Made by a program: the position numbers and the translations under genes
The notes under the pieces: model-generated
Seen by the model: the letters and a program-made list of their open reading frames with translations, nothing else
Told to the model about the DNA's origin: nothing
Database searches by the model: none
Origin: Enoplolaimus lenunculus
Lineage: Eukaryota > Nematoda > Enoplea > Enoplida > Thoracostomopsidae
Direction: 5' to 3'
Assembly (NCBI GenBank): GCA_030248215.1
Contig: JASANG010000681.1
Coordinates: forward strand, 23,661-87,660
Length of the DNA: 64,000 nt
Shown: positions 58,901-62,853 of the stretch, in pieces
Position numbering within the stretch: position 1 is the stretch's first letter
Layout: the number at the start of each line of letters is the position of its first letter

Positions 58901-61347
58901 GTATAACATTTTGTTTCGATATTTCTGGGCAGCCACGAAGAAACAAATTTAAACAGAGTTTGGAATGACATTCCGGATCCTAAAGGTTAGAAACGTTTTC
59001 TCATGAATGAGATAATATCTTCACTAAGTGAATTTCAGCTTACGCTGCTGCCTCTATCCCTCTGTTATAAGCTCCTCTTTGCCTAAAAACCTCATAAACC
59101 CCAAACACAAATACCTTCAATTGGTTCACCGCCATCATCATCTGGGGGTTTCCACGCCAGATGACAGCCTTGTTTATGAACGTCTGAAACGATCAGTGGT
59201 CCTCGCGGGGGTGACGGTCGTCCAACAACGGCGACACTTGCAGTTGCCGTATCCTCGCCGACTTCATTTTTGAGTCGTAGCGAAAATTTTCCAGTGTCGT
59301 CTCGTTTGGCGTCACAAATGCGCAACGATACAGTTTTTTCAGCTTCTAATAATTACAATACATAAAAGTTTTTTTAACAAACTGTTGACGCTTTTATTAG
59401 CTGCTTTGAGAATCGAAATTACACCAAGTCAATTATTTGAATAAGAATAGCGATAACCCGAGTTAATATATTGCGTAATTAATTGTTCAGATTGCAAAAA
59501 TCGCCTAAGCGACATTTACCAAAAACGTTTCAATTGTTTAAAGGACAATTGCTCGAATGTGATAACAGGCCAAAAATACGATAACTTACCGGGCGGCGAT
59601 TATAAACAATTTCCGGAACTAAGACTGACTACTGTTCCGCTTTTAATGAATCATATTATTGTGCGTAAATACACTGGTCATAATACCGGTAAATTTGACA
59701 GAGTCTAATGATGTAATGTGTCATTTACTTTAACTTGTGCAGGCACAGCGTCGAGAAATGCACCGGATATAAACGCTTGCTTGTTGATATACTTTGGAAC
59801 TTTTCAAACGACACTTAGTAGAATGCCAAGGGCGTAGTTGGTGTCGTTCAAAAATTATTTTAACAAAATCAACTTAAATTGAAACAAATTACTCAATTGT
59901 ATGTTTCAAAAGACAGCTTCTAGTAAAATTGCTATAACTGAACGACGTTCTGACATTGTCGATAACGCGAGCATTTCATTCGAACTGCGTACACGAATTA
60001 AAGTAAACGATGCATCAGCCAATTGGCAATTAATCATGAATTGTACCAAGTATCTTCACATTTTGCTTTAATGGACGACTGTTTAACCCTTTCTCACATG
60101 AATATTTTCAATTTCATATGAGATGCCCTTTCAAGGTAAGATTCGATCCCCAGTCTCTCGTGTGGAGGTGTTTACAATGACCACTCAGGAGCTTGACGCT
60201 CGAGCCCGAGAGCGCTCTCATGTCTTGTAGAGATTTTGCACTACACCAGTGGCGGATCCATGATCTAAAAAAAGGGGGGGGAAATTTCACAGGTAATAAA
60301 CTTATTTTTGACCCACACACTAACCACGAACTGTTGTCATAAAATTGACTTTTTTACGTTCGTTCAATTGTGATGAATCACAAAGAAAACTAACGAATCA
60401 ACGCAATTCATATCTAAACAAAATGGTGGCAACATAGGTTCGTATTTGGTTTCAAACAAGCACAAATTTAAAAACTCAGATTCGGAAGGCAATAGAAATA
60501 AACAGCGTAGAACAGCAATTGACACTCTATACAATTTTTGATGAGATGCTGTTGCGGGGGGCCCACGGCCGGGGTGCCCCCCCATGGATCCGCCATTGCA
60601 CTACACATATGTGATAGAATTGTAAAACACTGCTCACAGTGTCTATGTTGCTCATTTATTATTTGTATTTAGTTGTTCATAATATACTCTGTGAGTTAAA
60701 GGGTTAAGTAACCGTTTCCTACATGAATCGGTTCTGTTTCATCTGACGTCTGATTTCAAGCAAGGATTTCAATTGCACACTTGCAAGACGCCTTATGCTC
60801 GAGCTCGAGGGGCTTTTGAGTATTGAGCAGATTATGCAATGCCCAAATATCTAAAAATGGTTAAGCGTTTTGCATTGCGAAGTACTTGCGTACACAATTT
60901 GATCTTTGGTTGCTCGCAGTAAACACTATGGGACAACGGATAACTCGACGAAAAAAACTTACAGACTGCTGCAACAACACAGTCTGCATGACCGACGTTT
61001 GAAGTTTTACCCAAAGTTAAGGACCACGCTGGGAATGGAACCTCGACCCTCCGACATTCGAGTCAAGCATGCTAACACTAGGCCATGTGGTCATTGCAAC
61101 AACGTCTGATACCGATATTTGTGCAAATCTATAGCAATTTTTGTATGCCATGCAGATTCTGCAGCACATATATAGGATTTACCGTTAGTGCTAATATTGA
61201 CACGGTCACCATGTTTGAGTGTTATCCCACGTCGAGCCCATGTTGCTGCCGGAAACGGAATTCCTTCAACCGGTATGTCGTACGCAATTGTTTGTCCAAC
61301 TTTGACTTTTAAATCTTTCAACTTTGCTCGATCAATGATTGGACGGA
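16563..61347 (-). CDS. Giant Ig-FN3 muscle-type protein, 12 alternating units, 48 exons (partial at 5' end)
   Basis: Minus-strand exons between 61347 and 16563 join in one frame: 7,143 nt, 2,381 codons, twelve Ig domains each followed by one FN3 domain. Ig domains are of the intracellular I-set type: K-V-G-E near strand B, a Trp in strand C, DSG-Y in strand F, mostly without the disulphide cysteines. FN3 domains carry W-PP-DDGG-PIEG then YVIEA and K-NKEG-S-PL, ending in IKDPD. This is the titin/twitchin/projectin class, which spans sarcomere filaments as a molecular ruler or spring. Known relatives use FN3-FN3-Ig or longer super-repeats; strict 1:1 alternation is unusual. No kinase or PEVK-like segment is seen. 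The first exon starts in mid-codon, so the N-terminus lies outside. At the other end the last exon has a good donor (TGGG|GTAAGC), but reading through gives a stop four codons later (TAA at 16552-16554). Confidence 0.9.
18376..18525. mobile_element. Inverted-repeat MITE (family J)
   Basis: Ends AGGTTGCGCTATACC and TGTAGCGCAACCT; GC-rich core with GGCGCCTTCCGG and GACGGCGCCG. In the intron between unit 12 Ig and FN3. Confidence 0.75.
19555..19728. mobile_element. hAT-like MITE, CAGTGGCGGATCCA ends, 8-bp TSD
   Basis: Begins CAGTGGCGGATCCAGAA and ends TGGATCCGCCATTG; exact flanking CGTTTCTA (19547-19554, 19729-19736). It occupies a third of the extra intron that splits the Ig of unit 12. A truncated copy of the left end is at about 40274-40300. 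Confidence 0.9.
19968..20125. mobile_element. Inverted-repeat MITE, CCCGTAGCC family (G)
   Basis: Ends CCCGTAGCCATGGGGGG and GCTGGCCACGGGCC. Arms carry TTGGCCCCCTAGA and CAATCTTGCTTG. Recurs at 21628, 33091, 41850, 42841, 47336, 54176, 56414 and 58075. Confidence 0.75.
20791..24128 (-). CDS. Ig-FN3 unit 11, with intron-less fused exon 24128-23631
   Basis: The 498-nt exon 24128-23631 reads from FN3 middle of unit 10 through its end, across the linker [17 protein letters not shown], into the whole Ig of unit 11 ([36 protein letters not shown]). Two introns present in most other units are absent. The exon confirms the domain order and linker frame assumed elsewhere. Remaining exons: 22711-22604, 21942-21819, 20864-20791 (FN3: [35 protein letters not shown]). 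The last is 74 nt. Confidence 0.93.
21208..21445 (+). mobile_element. Possible tRNA-derived SINE
   Basis: The head has an A-box-like GGATCAGTGGTAGCGCGC and a B-box-like GGGATCGAAAC about 35 bp later, spaced as in a tRNA promoter; the tRNA fold is imperfect. A non-tRNA body follows to about 21445. Only one clear copy here, so the end is approximate. Confidence 0.45.
21628..21774. mobile_element. Family G MITE copy
   Basis: Contains TTTTGGCCCCCTACAAAATT, CAACCTTGCTTGCAG and ends AGCTGGCAACGGGCC. It ends about 45 bp left of the unit 11 FN3 exon that stops at 21819. Confidence 0.65.
23337..23523. mobile_element. TTAGGC-bearing hAT-like MITE (family T), 8-bp TSD
   Basis: From GGCCAATGTTGCTTTAAAG to CTTAAGTCACATGAGCA with exact CTTGTTTT on both sides (23329-23336, 23524-23531). 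The interior has CCTAAGCCTAAGCCTAAGC, three to four TTAGGC units in a row. Confidence 0.92.
23931..26954 (-). CDS. Ig-FN3 unit 10 (FN3 end fused to the next Ig exon)
   Basis: Exons 26954-26673 (Ig), 25001-24894 (FN3 N-half), then the 5' part of the fused exon 24128-23631 (FN3 remainder, about to 23931). Ig: [38 protein letters not shown], with His for the usual Asp. FN3: [45 protein letters not shown]. The intron after the Ig carries the 46-47-bp satellite, starting about 45 bp from the splice donor. Confidence 0.92.
24142..24551. mobile_element. hAT-like MITE, CAGGGTGTAA ends, 8-bp TSD, abutting a splice acceptor
   Basis: Begins CAGGGTGTAACCGGATATC and ends GATAGTAAAAATA-type right arm closing TTTACACCCTG; exact ACAACTAA duplications at 24134-24141 and 24552-24559. 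Interior has many ATCCGTTTCCG motifs. The near duplication overlaps the pyrimidine tract of the acceptor for exon 24128, so the branch point of that intron must lie within the transposon or in the duplicated bases. Confidence 0.88.
24791..24852. repeat. 62-bp palindrome, solo ends of the ATTCTCAAATGTG family
   Basis: Left GCCCGTATTCTCAAATG and right GTTGAGAATACGGGC with TCACCAGTTGGTGA at the centre. It looks like the two outer arms of the family joined after internal deletion. Confidence 0.7.
25330..26627. repeat. 46-47-bp intronic satellite, about 28 copies
   Basis: Unit contains GATACTTCGTAATTTGCCAC, then AAAACCGTAAAAATTCATTT. Two monomer lengths alternate (TTTTTATCT and TTTTTAATCT) and two site variants (TTCGTAA and TTCATAA). 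The TTCATAA monomer ending AAAATTTCA recurs at intervals of several monomers, which suggests block-wise (higher-order) amplification. Lies in the intron after unit 10 Ig. The 70-aa open frame at 25393-25605 is a translation of the repeat. Confidence 0.95.
27473..29892 (-). CDS. Ig-FN3 unit 9
   Basis: Exons 29892-29611 (Ig), 29500-29393, 28767-28644, 27549-27473. Ig: [40 protein letters not shown]3: [38 protein letters not shown]. The Ig-to-FN3 intron is only 110 bp, the shortest of the gene and free of transposons, so it may show the ancestral intron size. Confidence 0.93.
27705..27974 (-). mobile_element. TTAACCC...GGGTTAA element with tRNA-like promoter boxes
   Basis: Ends TTAACCCATTCTCACATG and ATGTGAGAAGGGGTTAA are inverted. 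On the minus strand a tRNA-like head is visible: TAGTTGAGTGGTGATGG (A-box-like) and GAGTTCGAATCC (B-box-like). The combination of terminal inverted repeats with a tRNA-like core is unusual; it may be a SINE inserted in, or captured by, a MITE. Confidence 0.55.
29915..30134. mobile_element. Inverted-repeat MITE, 'ATTCTCAAATGTG' family
   Basis: Left CCGTATTCTCAAATGTGAG; the right arm keeps CAGTTTAGAATACTGG. Inner block GTAACTTTCGAACCAATG-like sequence (here GTCACTTTCGAACC) is the family hallmark. Begins 22 bp upstream of the unit 9 Ig acceptor. Confidence 0.7.
30516..32519 (-). CDS. Ig-FN3 unit 8
   Basis: Exons 32519-32238 (Ig), 31733-31626, 31114-30988 (127 nt, one residue longer), 30592-30516. 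Ig: [40 protein letters not shown]3: [37 protein letters not shown], linker LIKDPD. The most compact complete cassette in the array at about 2.0 kb. Confidence 0.93.
31842..31919 (-). repeat. tRNA-like sequence, probable SINE head or tRNA pseudogene
   Basis: Read on the minus strand: GCTGCGT acceptor arm pairs with CGCAGC at the other end (six pairs); A-box-like TAGTTGAGTGGTTAGAGC and B-box-like GGGTTCGTGCCC are in place. The anticodon arm does not pair well and the base before the anticodon is not T, so I do not call it a working tRNA gene. Lies in an intron on the host gene's strand. Confidence 0.5.
32615..32842. mobile_element. Inverted-repeat MITE, 'ATTCTCAAATGTG' family
   Basis: Left GGTAATCTCAAATGGCGATA, right CATATTTGAGAATACC; TCAGTTGGTGACAGG inside. 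Between unit 7 FN3 and unit 8 Ig. Confidence 0.65.
33091..33253. mobile_element. Family G MITE copy
   Basis: Starts GGTCCCGTAGCCAAAGGGGG, ends CTGGATACGGGAC; carries AACCTTGCTTGTAAGTCATT as in other copies. Lies about 90 bp downstream of the donor of exon 33341. Confidence 0.75.
33341..37882 (-). CDS. Ig-FN3 unit 7 (Ig split by an extra phase-0 intron)
   Basis: Exons 37882-37731, 37133-37004 (two halves of the Ig), 35553-35446, 34657-34534, 33414-33341. First Ig half: [31 protein letters not shown]; second half: [19 protein letters not shown] then [13 protein letters not shown]. The extra intron (597 bp) is phase 0 and at a different site from the extra introns of units 1 and 12. FN3: [38 protein letters not shown]. 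The final exon is one residue shorter than usual (74 nt). The intron after the Ig carries the 18-bp minisatellite. Confidence 0.9.
33439..33726. mobile_element. Inverted-repeat MITE (family K), 25 bp from a splice acceptor
   Basis: Ends AAGCCGTATTCACACG and CGTGTGAATGCGGCTT are near-perfect inverted copies. It starts about 25 bp upstream of the acceptor of exon 33414, so it probably supplies part of the branch-point region. Confidence 0.85.
35807..36856. mobile_element. Family J MITE swollen by an internal 18-bp minisatellite
   Basis: Terminal AGGGTTGCGCTATA and TATAGCGCAACCG with TA flanks match other J copies, which are only 150-210 bp long. Here the core has expanded to more than 1 kb by amplification of one 18-bp unit. 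Confidence 0.85.
35830..36785. repeat. 18-bp minisatellite, about 53 copies
   Basis: Unit CGTCCATCATCCGTACGG, very uniform in the left two thirds and more varied at the right (GCGCC/GCGAC/GCGTC variants). Because the unit is six codons and free of stops in several frames, it yields long open frames on both strands (RRRPSS, VHHPYG and AVRMMD repeats); none has gene context. Confidence 0.95.
38060..38426. mobile_element. Inverted-repeat MITE, ACTTAAGTA family (L)
   Basis: Arms GAGTTTCTGAAATCTTACTG and CCGGTTTCAGAAACCCAG with repeated ACTTAAGTAAATACTTAAG-type palindromes next to each end. Two more copies lie back to back at 43441-44169. Confidence 0.75.
38695..42324 (-). CDS. Ig-FN3 unit 6
   Basis: Exons 42324-42040 (Ig, 285 nt), 41560-41453, 39760-39631 (130 nt, two residues longer), 38771-38695. 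Ig: [14 protein letters not shown], which has lost the Gly of the K-V-G-E motif, then TTWYKNE and [19 protein letters not shown]3: [40 protein letters not shown]. Confidence 0.93.
38972..39187. mobile_element. TTAGGC-bearing hAT-like MITE (family T), reversed, TSD with one mismatch
   Basis: Reads GGCTCATGTTACTTTAAAG through a GCTTAGGCTTAGGCTTAG block to CAGTAACATTGGCC. Flanks GCTATTAA and GCTAATAA differ at one base. Confidence 0.82.
40984..41203. mobile_element. Inverted-repeat MITE, 'ATTCTCAAATGTG' family
   Basis: Left CCCGTATTCTCAAATGTGAA, right GCATTTGAGAATATGGG; inner TACCAGTTGGTGATATG and GTAACTTTGGAACCAG. Within the unit 6 FN3 intron. Confidence 0.75.
41850..42006. mobile_element. Family G MITE next to unit 6 Ig donor
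   Basis: AGCCGTAGCTAGTTCACCTTG at the left and GCCCTTGGCTATA at the right; ACAAGGTTGAAAATTTTCTAG inside. Its right end is about 34 bp from the end of the Ig exon at 42040. Confidence 0.65.
42493..42742. mobile_element. Inverted-repeat MITE (family N)
   Basis: CAGTGTAAATTTCAATGAATTG at the left and CACTGGCATTTACAGTG at the right; GAGTGAGTTTTATTGACTCAG motifs inside. Pairs with the copy at 7708-7966. Confidence 0.7.
42841..42969. mobile_element. Family G MITE copy, diverged
   Basis: ACCCGTAGCCGCTCATCTTAG to GAGCTACGGGCCT; core little conserved. Confidence 0.55.
43037..47003 (-). CDS. Ig-FN3 unit 5
   Basis: Exons 47003-46719 (Ig, 285 nt), 45895-45788, 44528-44405, 43113-43037. Ig: [40 protein letters not shown]3: [38 protein letters not shown]. 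The Ig donor (GTAAGT) is followed within about 16 bp by a 490-bp CAAA/CAAG microsatellite; the long open frame that appears to continue the Ig domain there is repeat, not protein. Confidence 0.93.
43441..44169. mobile_element. Two family L MITEs back to back
   Basis: First copy about 43441-43807 (CTGACTTCCTGAAACGCTAC to TTTTGGAAACCCAGCC), second about 43808-44169 (GGCTGGGTTTCTCAAACCC to TTTTGGAAACCCAC). Both carry TTAAGTAAATACTTAAGTCG blocks near each end. They share the central AGCCAATGGCTGG junction, which suggests insertion of one beside the other or a tandem duplication. Confidence 0.75.
44590..44981. repeat. Family J remnant with a 42-bp minisatellite, about 8 copies
   Basis: The right end GTATAGTGCAACCC with GTCAACAAAAG is that of family J. 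The rest is a 42-bp tandem unit (GTCTGACAGACGGCACCGTA then CAAGTGACGGACGGCGTCGG, AC). A different unit from the 35.8-kb copy, so expansion happened independently. Open frames on both strands here are repeat translations. Confidence 0.9.
46213..46703. repeat. CAAA/CAAG tetranucleotide microsatellite, about 490 bp
   Basis: Imperfect (CAAA)n with CAAG interruptions at irregular multiples of four bases. On the coding strand of the host gene it reads TTTG/CTTG, a pyrimidine-rich tract beginning 16 bp after the donor of Ig exon 46719. All long open frames over it ([12 protein letters not shown] and [12 protein letters not shown]) are artefacts. Confidence 0.97.
47336..47481. mobile_element. Family G MITE copy
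   Basis: GGCCAGTAGCCAGCTCAGCTG to CTCTGGCTACGGGAG; GCAAGATTCAAAATTTTATAC inside. Between unit 5 Ig and unit 4 FN3 end. Confidence 0.7.
47548..49941 (-). CDS. Ig-FN3 unit 4
   Basis: Exons 49941-49660 (Ig), 49224-49117, 48271-48148, 47624-47548; standard lengths and phases. Ig: [40 protein letters not shown]3: [38 protein letters not shown]. The third exon closes TTTAA|GTAAGT, giving Lys where other units have Arg. The linker reads IKDLD in place of IKDPD. Confidence 0.93.
48712..48986. mobile_element. Inverted-repeat MITE (family K)
   Basis: AAGCCCGATTCAAACGTGCAA to AAAACTTGCACGTGTAAATAG, with TTTGCAGCTGCAACTTGCAC inside. The minus open frame at 48545-48832 overlaps it and is not supported. 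Confidence 0.7.
49326..49459. mobile_element. Palindromic MITE (family S), TA-flanked
   Basis: TACACTGTAAAAAATGGTAAG to CACCATTTTTTGCAGTGTA; short copy of 134 bp in the intron between unit 4 Ig and FN3. Confidence 0.82.
50117..50306. mobile_element. Diverged family T MITE
   Basis: GTCACTTTTAGGGCCGTAACT at the left, CCTAAAAGTAACATGAAACC at the right, and ACGCCTAAGCGTAAGCG inside. Older than the copy 80 bp away at 50388. Confidence 0.6.
50388..50542. mobile_element. Family T MITE flanked by an 18-bp duplication of a splice donor
   Basis: From GGCCAATGTTATTTTAAGG to CTTAAAGTAACATTGGTC, with internal CCTAAGCATAAGCCTAAGC. Both flanks read AAACTAACTGTCTGGATC (50370-50387 and 50543-50560). The right copy holds the real end of exon 50551 and its donor; the left copy is an exact second donor. 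Confidence 0.9.
50551..53097 (-). CDS. Ig-FN3 unit 3
   Basis: Exons 53097-52807 (Ig, 291 nt, three residues longer than usual), 52047-51940, 51387-51264, 50627-50551. Ig: [38 protein letters not shown], where the strand-F Tyr is Ile. FN3: [35 protein letters not shown]. The last exon ends at GACA|GTTAGT, and a family T MITE lies 8 bp inside the intron with that splice site duplicated on its far side. Confidence 0.93.
51497..51666. mobile_element. TTAGGC-bearing hAT-like MITE (family T), 8-bp TSD
   Basis: GGCCAATGTTACTTTAAGG to CTTAAAGTAACATGGGCC with exact ATTATATT on both sides (51489-51496, 51667-51674). Internal CCTAAGCCTAAGCCAGCC block. Confidence 0.92.
53315..53498. mobile_element. TTAGGC-bearing hAT-like MITE (family T), 8-bp TSD
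   Basis: GGCCCATGTTACTTTGAGG to CTTAAAGTAACATTGGCC, in the reverse orientation to most copies; exact ATCCATGT duplications at 53307-53314 and 53499-53506. The minus open frame at 53133-53573 crosses it and is not a gene. Confidence 0.92.
53795..57053 (-). CDS. Ig-FN3 unit 2
   Basis: Exons 57053-56772 (Ig), 56190-56083, 54870-54747 and 53871-53795 (FN3). Standard cassette lengths 282/108/124/77 with phases 1, 1, 2, 1. Ig motifs: [38 protein letters not shown]3 motifs: [35 protein letters not shown]. The FN3 introns hold a palindromic MITE, a family T MITE and an inverted-repeat element with an internal array. Confidence 0.93.
54176..54327. mobile_element. Family G MITE, well-preserved ends
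   Basis: GGCCCGTAGCCAGCTCACTTC to CTTCGGCTACGGGCC, with GCAAGGTTGAAAATCTTCTAG and GGGGGGCCAAAATTTTTCC inside. Gives the family's clearest terminal repeat. Confidence 0.82.
54501..54714. mobile_element. Palindromic MITE (family S), TA-flanked
   Basis: TACACTGTAAAAATCG to CCATTTTTTGCAGTGTA; arms include AGTCAAATTCGACTCC and GGAGTCGAATTTGACTC. It ends 33 bp from the unit 2 FN3 exon boundary at 54747, that is, just inside the intron after its donor. Confidence 0.85.
54968..55153. mobile_element. TTAGGC-bearing hAT-like MITE (family T), no clear TSD
   Basis: GGCCAACGTTACTTTAAGG to CTTAAAGTAACATTGGCC, with CCTAAGCCTAAGCCTAAG inside. The 8-bp flanks (AATTCAAT, GTTAATTT) do not match, unlike most other copies; one flank may have been rearranged. 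Confidence 0.85.
55505..55851. mobile_element. TGCAACTTCCA inverted-repeat element with an internal palindromic array
   Basis: Ends TGCAACTTCCATAATAATAT and TATTGTGGAAGTTGCA are inverted, extended by GTACACCAGGTGAC and GTCACCTGGTGTAC. The core repeats ACTGAAGCTTTTTGGCTTCA with GTGTCCAGGAT spacers, a self-complementary unit of about 33 bp. A related right end lies near 23258-23300 with ACTGAAGCC motifs to its left. Confidence 0.75.
56414..56576. mobile_element. Family G MITE copy
   Basis: GGCCCGTAGCCAGCTCGCCTT to CCTTGGCTACGAGCCC, with GCAAGGTTAAAAATTTTCTAG and GGGGGCTGAGCCCCC inside. Confidence 0.78.
57393..61347 (-). CDS. Ig-FN3 unit 1 (most 5')
   Basis: Exons 61347-61183, 59345-59115, 57990-57867, 57469-57393. 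The Ig domain is split by an extra intron: the first exon gives [10 protein letters not shown] and the strand-C Trp, and ends at AACG|GTAAAT. The second exon carries the Ig second half ([17 protein letters not shown]) and runs straight on into the FN3 N-half ([17 protein letters not shown]), so the usual Ig/FN3 intron is absent. The first exon begins TC CGT CCA ATC ATT after TTTTAG, and that boundary is the source of the adjacent 26-bp minisatellite. Confidence 0.9.
58075..58228. mobile_element. Family G MITE copy, left end worn
   Basis: AAAATTTAGCCCCCTAGAAAA, CAACCGTGCTTGTAACTC and the right end GAGCTGGCTACGG. A further fragment lies at 57675-57765. Confidence 0.65.
60082..60706. mobile_element. 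TTAACCC...GGGTTAA element interrupted by a hAT-like insertion
   Basis: Left TTAACCCTTTCTCACATG and right TTAAAGGGTTAA match the ends of the 27705-27974 copy; the tRNA-like GATTCGATCCCC part is also shared. A separate hAT-like element occupies 60247-60598, so the host element is the older of the two. Confidence 0.7.
60247..60598. mobile_element. hAT-like element, CAGTGGCGGATCCA ends, 352 bp, 8-bp TSD
   Basis: CAGTGGCGGATCCATGATC to ATGGATCCGCCATTG, exact CACTACAC on both sides (60239-60246, 60599-60606). Twice as long as the copy at 19555, sharing AATTTCACAGGTAATAAAC and GCCACGGCCGGGGTG-like blocks; the extra middle is probably less-deleted internal sequence. Confidence 0.9.
61020..61093 (-). 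repeat. tRNA-like sequence, possible tRNA pseudogene or SINE head
   Basis: On the minus strand GACCAC at the 5' end pairs with GTGGTC at the 3' end; TGGCCTAGTGTTAGCATGC resembles an A box and GGTTCCATTCC a B box. The anticodon loop would read CGA, but the anticodon stem is weak. Located 90 bp left of the unit 1 Ig half-exon. Confidence 0.45.
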
Positions 61348-61464
61348 CTAAAATATGCTAATGATTGGACGGACTAAAATATGCTAATGATTGGACGGAC
61401 TAAAATATGCTAATGATTGGACGGACTAAAATATGCTAATGATTGGACGGACTAAAATATGCTA
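61335..61464. repeat. 26-bp minisatellite, left block (5 copies), includes the real splice acceptor
   Basis: Unit ATGATTGGACGGACTAAAAT then ATGCTA. On the minus strand this is TAGCATATTTTAG followed by TCCGTCCAATCAT, that is, a 3' splice site plus the first 13 bases of Ig exon 61347. The copy at 61335-61360 is the one used by the exon; the others lie upstream of it in the intron. Confidence 0.93.
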
Positions 61465-61465
61465 A

Positions 61466-62851
61466 TGCATCATCCACATTAAAGAATGTTGCTGTGTGGA
61501 AAGGGCTGATTCAATTCCGGAAAATAGGGTAAATTAGAAACAAAATAGTTTGCGTGTATTGGAATTTAACATGATTTAGTTTCGTTAAATTTTACTTCAC
61601 AGAGTAATTTGAAATACCTTTAATGTCCAATTCCAATACACGCACGTTCACAAACATGTTATTCCTAATATCCCTAATGTCACAGTTATACGTGTACTGG
61701 AATAGGTAAATAATAGTAATCTTTAAAATTGTTGTCGTAACAAAATTTGCAAATCTTCATGTAACGTATACGGGAATTGTATCTAATCTAGCACATGCAA
61801 GTGGAGTATTCGACACATGTGCATATCTGCCATTTACATATTTTATCATTTATCAAATTGCTAAGTTCATCGATTACATAAATCCTAGTTTTATAGTTTA
61901 TACGCTTCGTAGAAAATCAACATGCTGGATTACTATATTGCATGACTCAAGTAATGGACAATCTGCACTTTCATCGTTTCAAGAAAGTGCATTTAAATGA
62001 AACAAATTTTGGTACGATTTAAGGAAATGACACACGTTAAATTCAGTCCCTCTACTCAGGTAAAATGTGATCTAAATAATGGGATAGTAAGTAAAATATG
62101 ATTGGTTGGTTTTAGACTATGAATATACTTGTGTCACGACCACCCATAGTCATTAAGTATGGTACTGGTTTTGGTCTAGTATTTTGGAATTTTGGTGGTT
62201 TCTTAGCAACAGAATACACATATTCTTAAGCCTAAGCATAAAAACCAAAGCGTTCGTTGCATTTATGTGAACAGGTTTTGGTCCCCCGTTATTAGTAAAG
62301 GCTTACGTTTCACTTAATCGTAATTTTCGACTTTCACGACTCTTTAAAATGTGACGTCTTTAAAACGTGAAACTAACAGACTTACGAAGACGCACTTTTA
62401 TCTTTTGTTCACTTCAAGATTATTTGATATTTGTTTACTCCAAATTGCTGGTGTACAAGATATGTCATTGTACACGAACGGGTTCTCTAGAATTGCATTA
62501 TGTTAGATTTAACTAAAATGACTTGAGATAAAATTTTAAGAATTAAACCCGTTACGTAGTTGAGAATGTAAATGTTTACTCTTTCACGATTTCTGGAAAA
62601 CGTCTACTGTATCATTGTTTGTTTCTAGAGTCGTGCTGTGGTAAACTTGAACTTTAGACCACCAATAACATTTTATAAAATTGTAAAATGCGCTATTACA
62701 AAATACGTTAGTTTACGTATTCCACGATTATTATGATTGACCTAAATGTTGAGCTTGCGTGTACTGCAATTGAATCAAATTTCGAAATTTGCGTTTTGGA
62801 ATGTGTACCATTTTTCTCCACACAGCAACATTCTTTAATGTGGATGATGCA
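61466..62851. mobile_element. 1,386-bp inverted-repeat transposon with TAA target, inserted in the minisatellite
   Basis: Ends TGCATCATCCACATTAAAGA and, at the right, TCTTTAATGTGGATGATGCA; the inverted repeat is about 35 bp, nearly perfect. TAA flanks both sides (61463-61465, 62852-62854), and TAA occurs once per 26-bp unit, so the empty site is still readable. A 3-bp TWA target suggests the PIF/Harbinger superfamily. No open frame over 60 codons, so it is non-autonomous. Confidence 0.9.
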
Positions 62852-62853
62852 TA

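Noticed and set aside
16563-61347. A twitchin- or titin-type kinase domain in the giant gene
   Set aside because: No protein-kinase motifs were seen in any exon or intron on the minus strand in the window.
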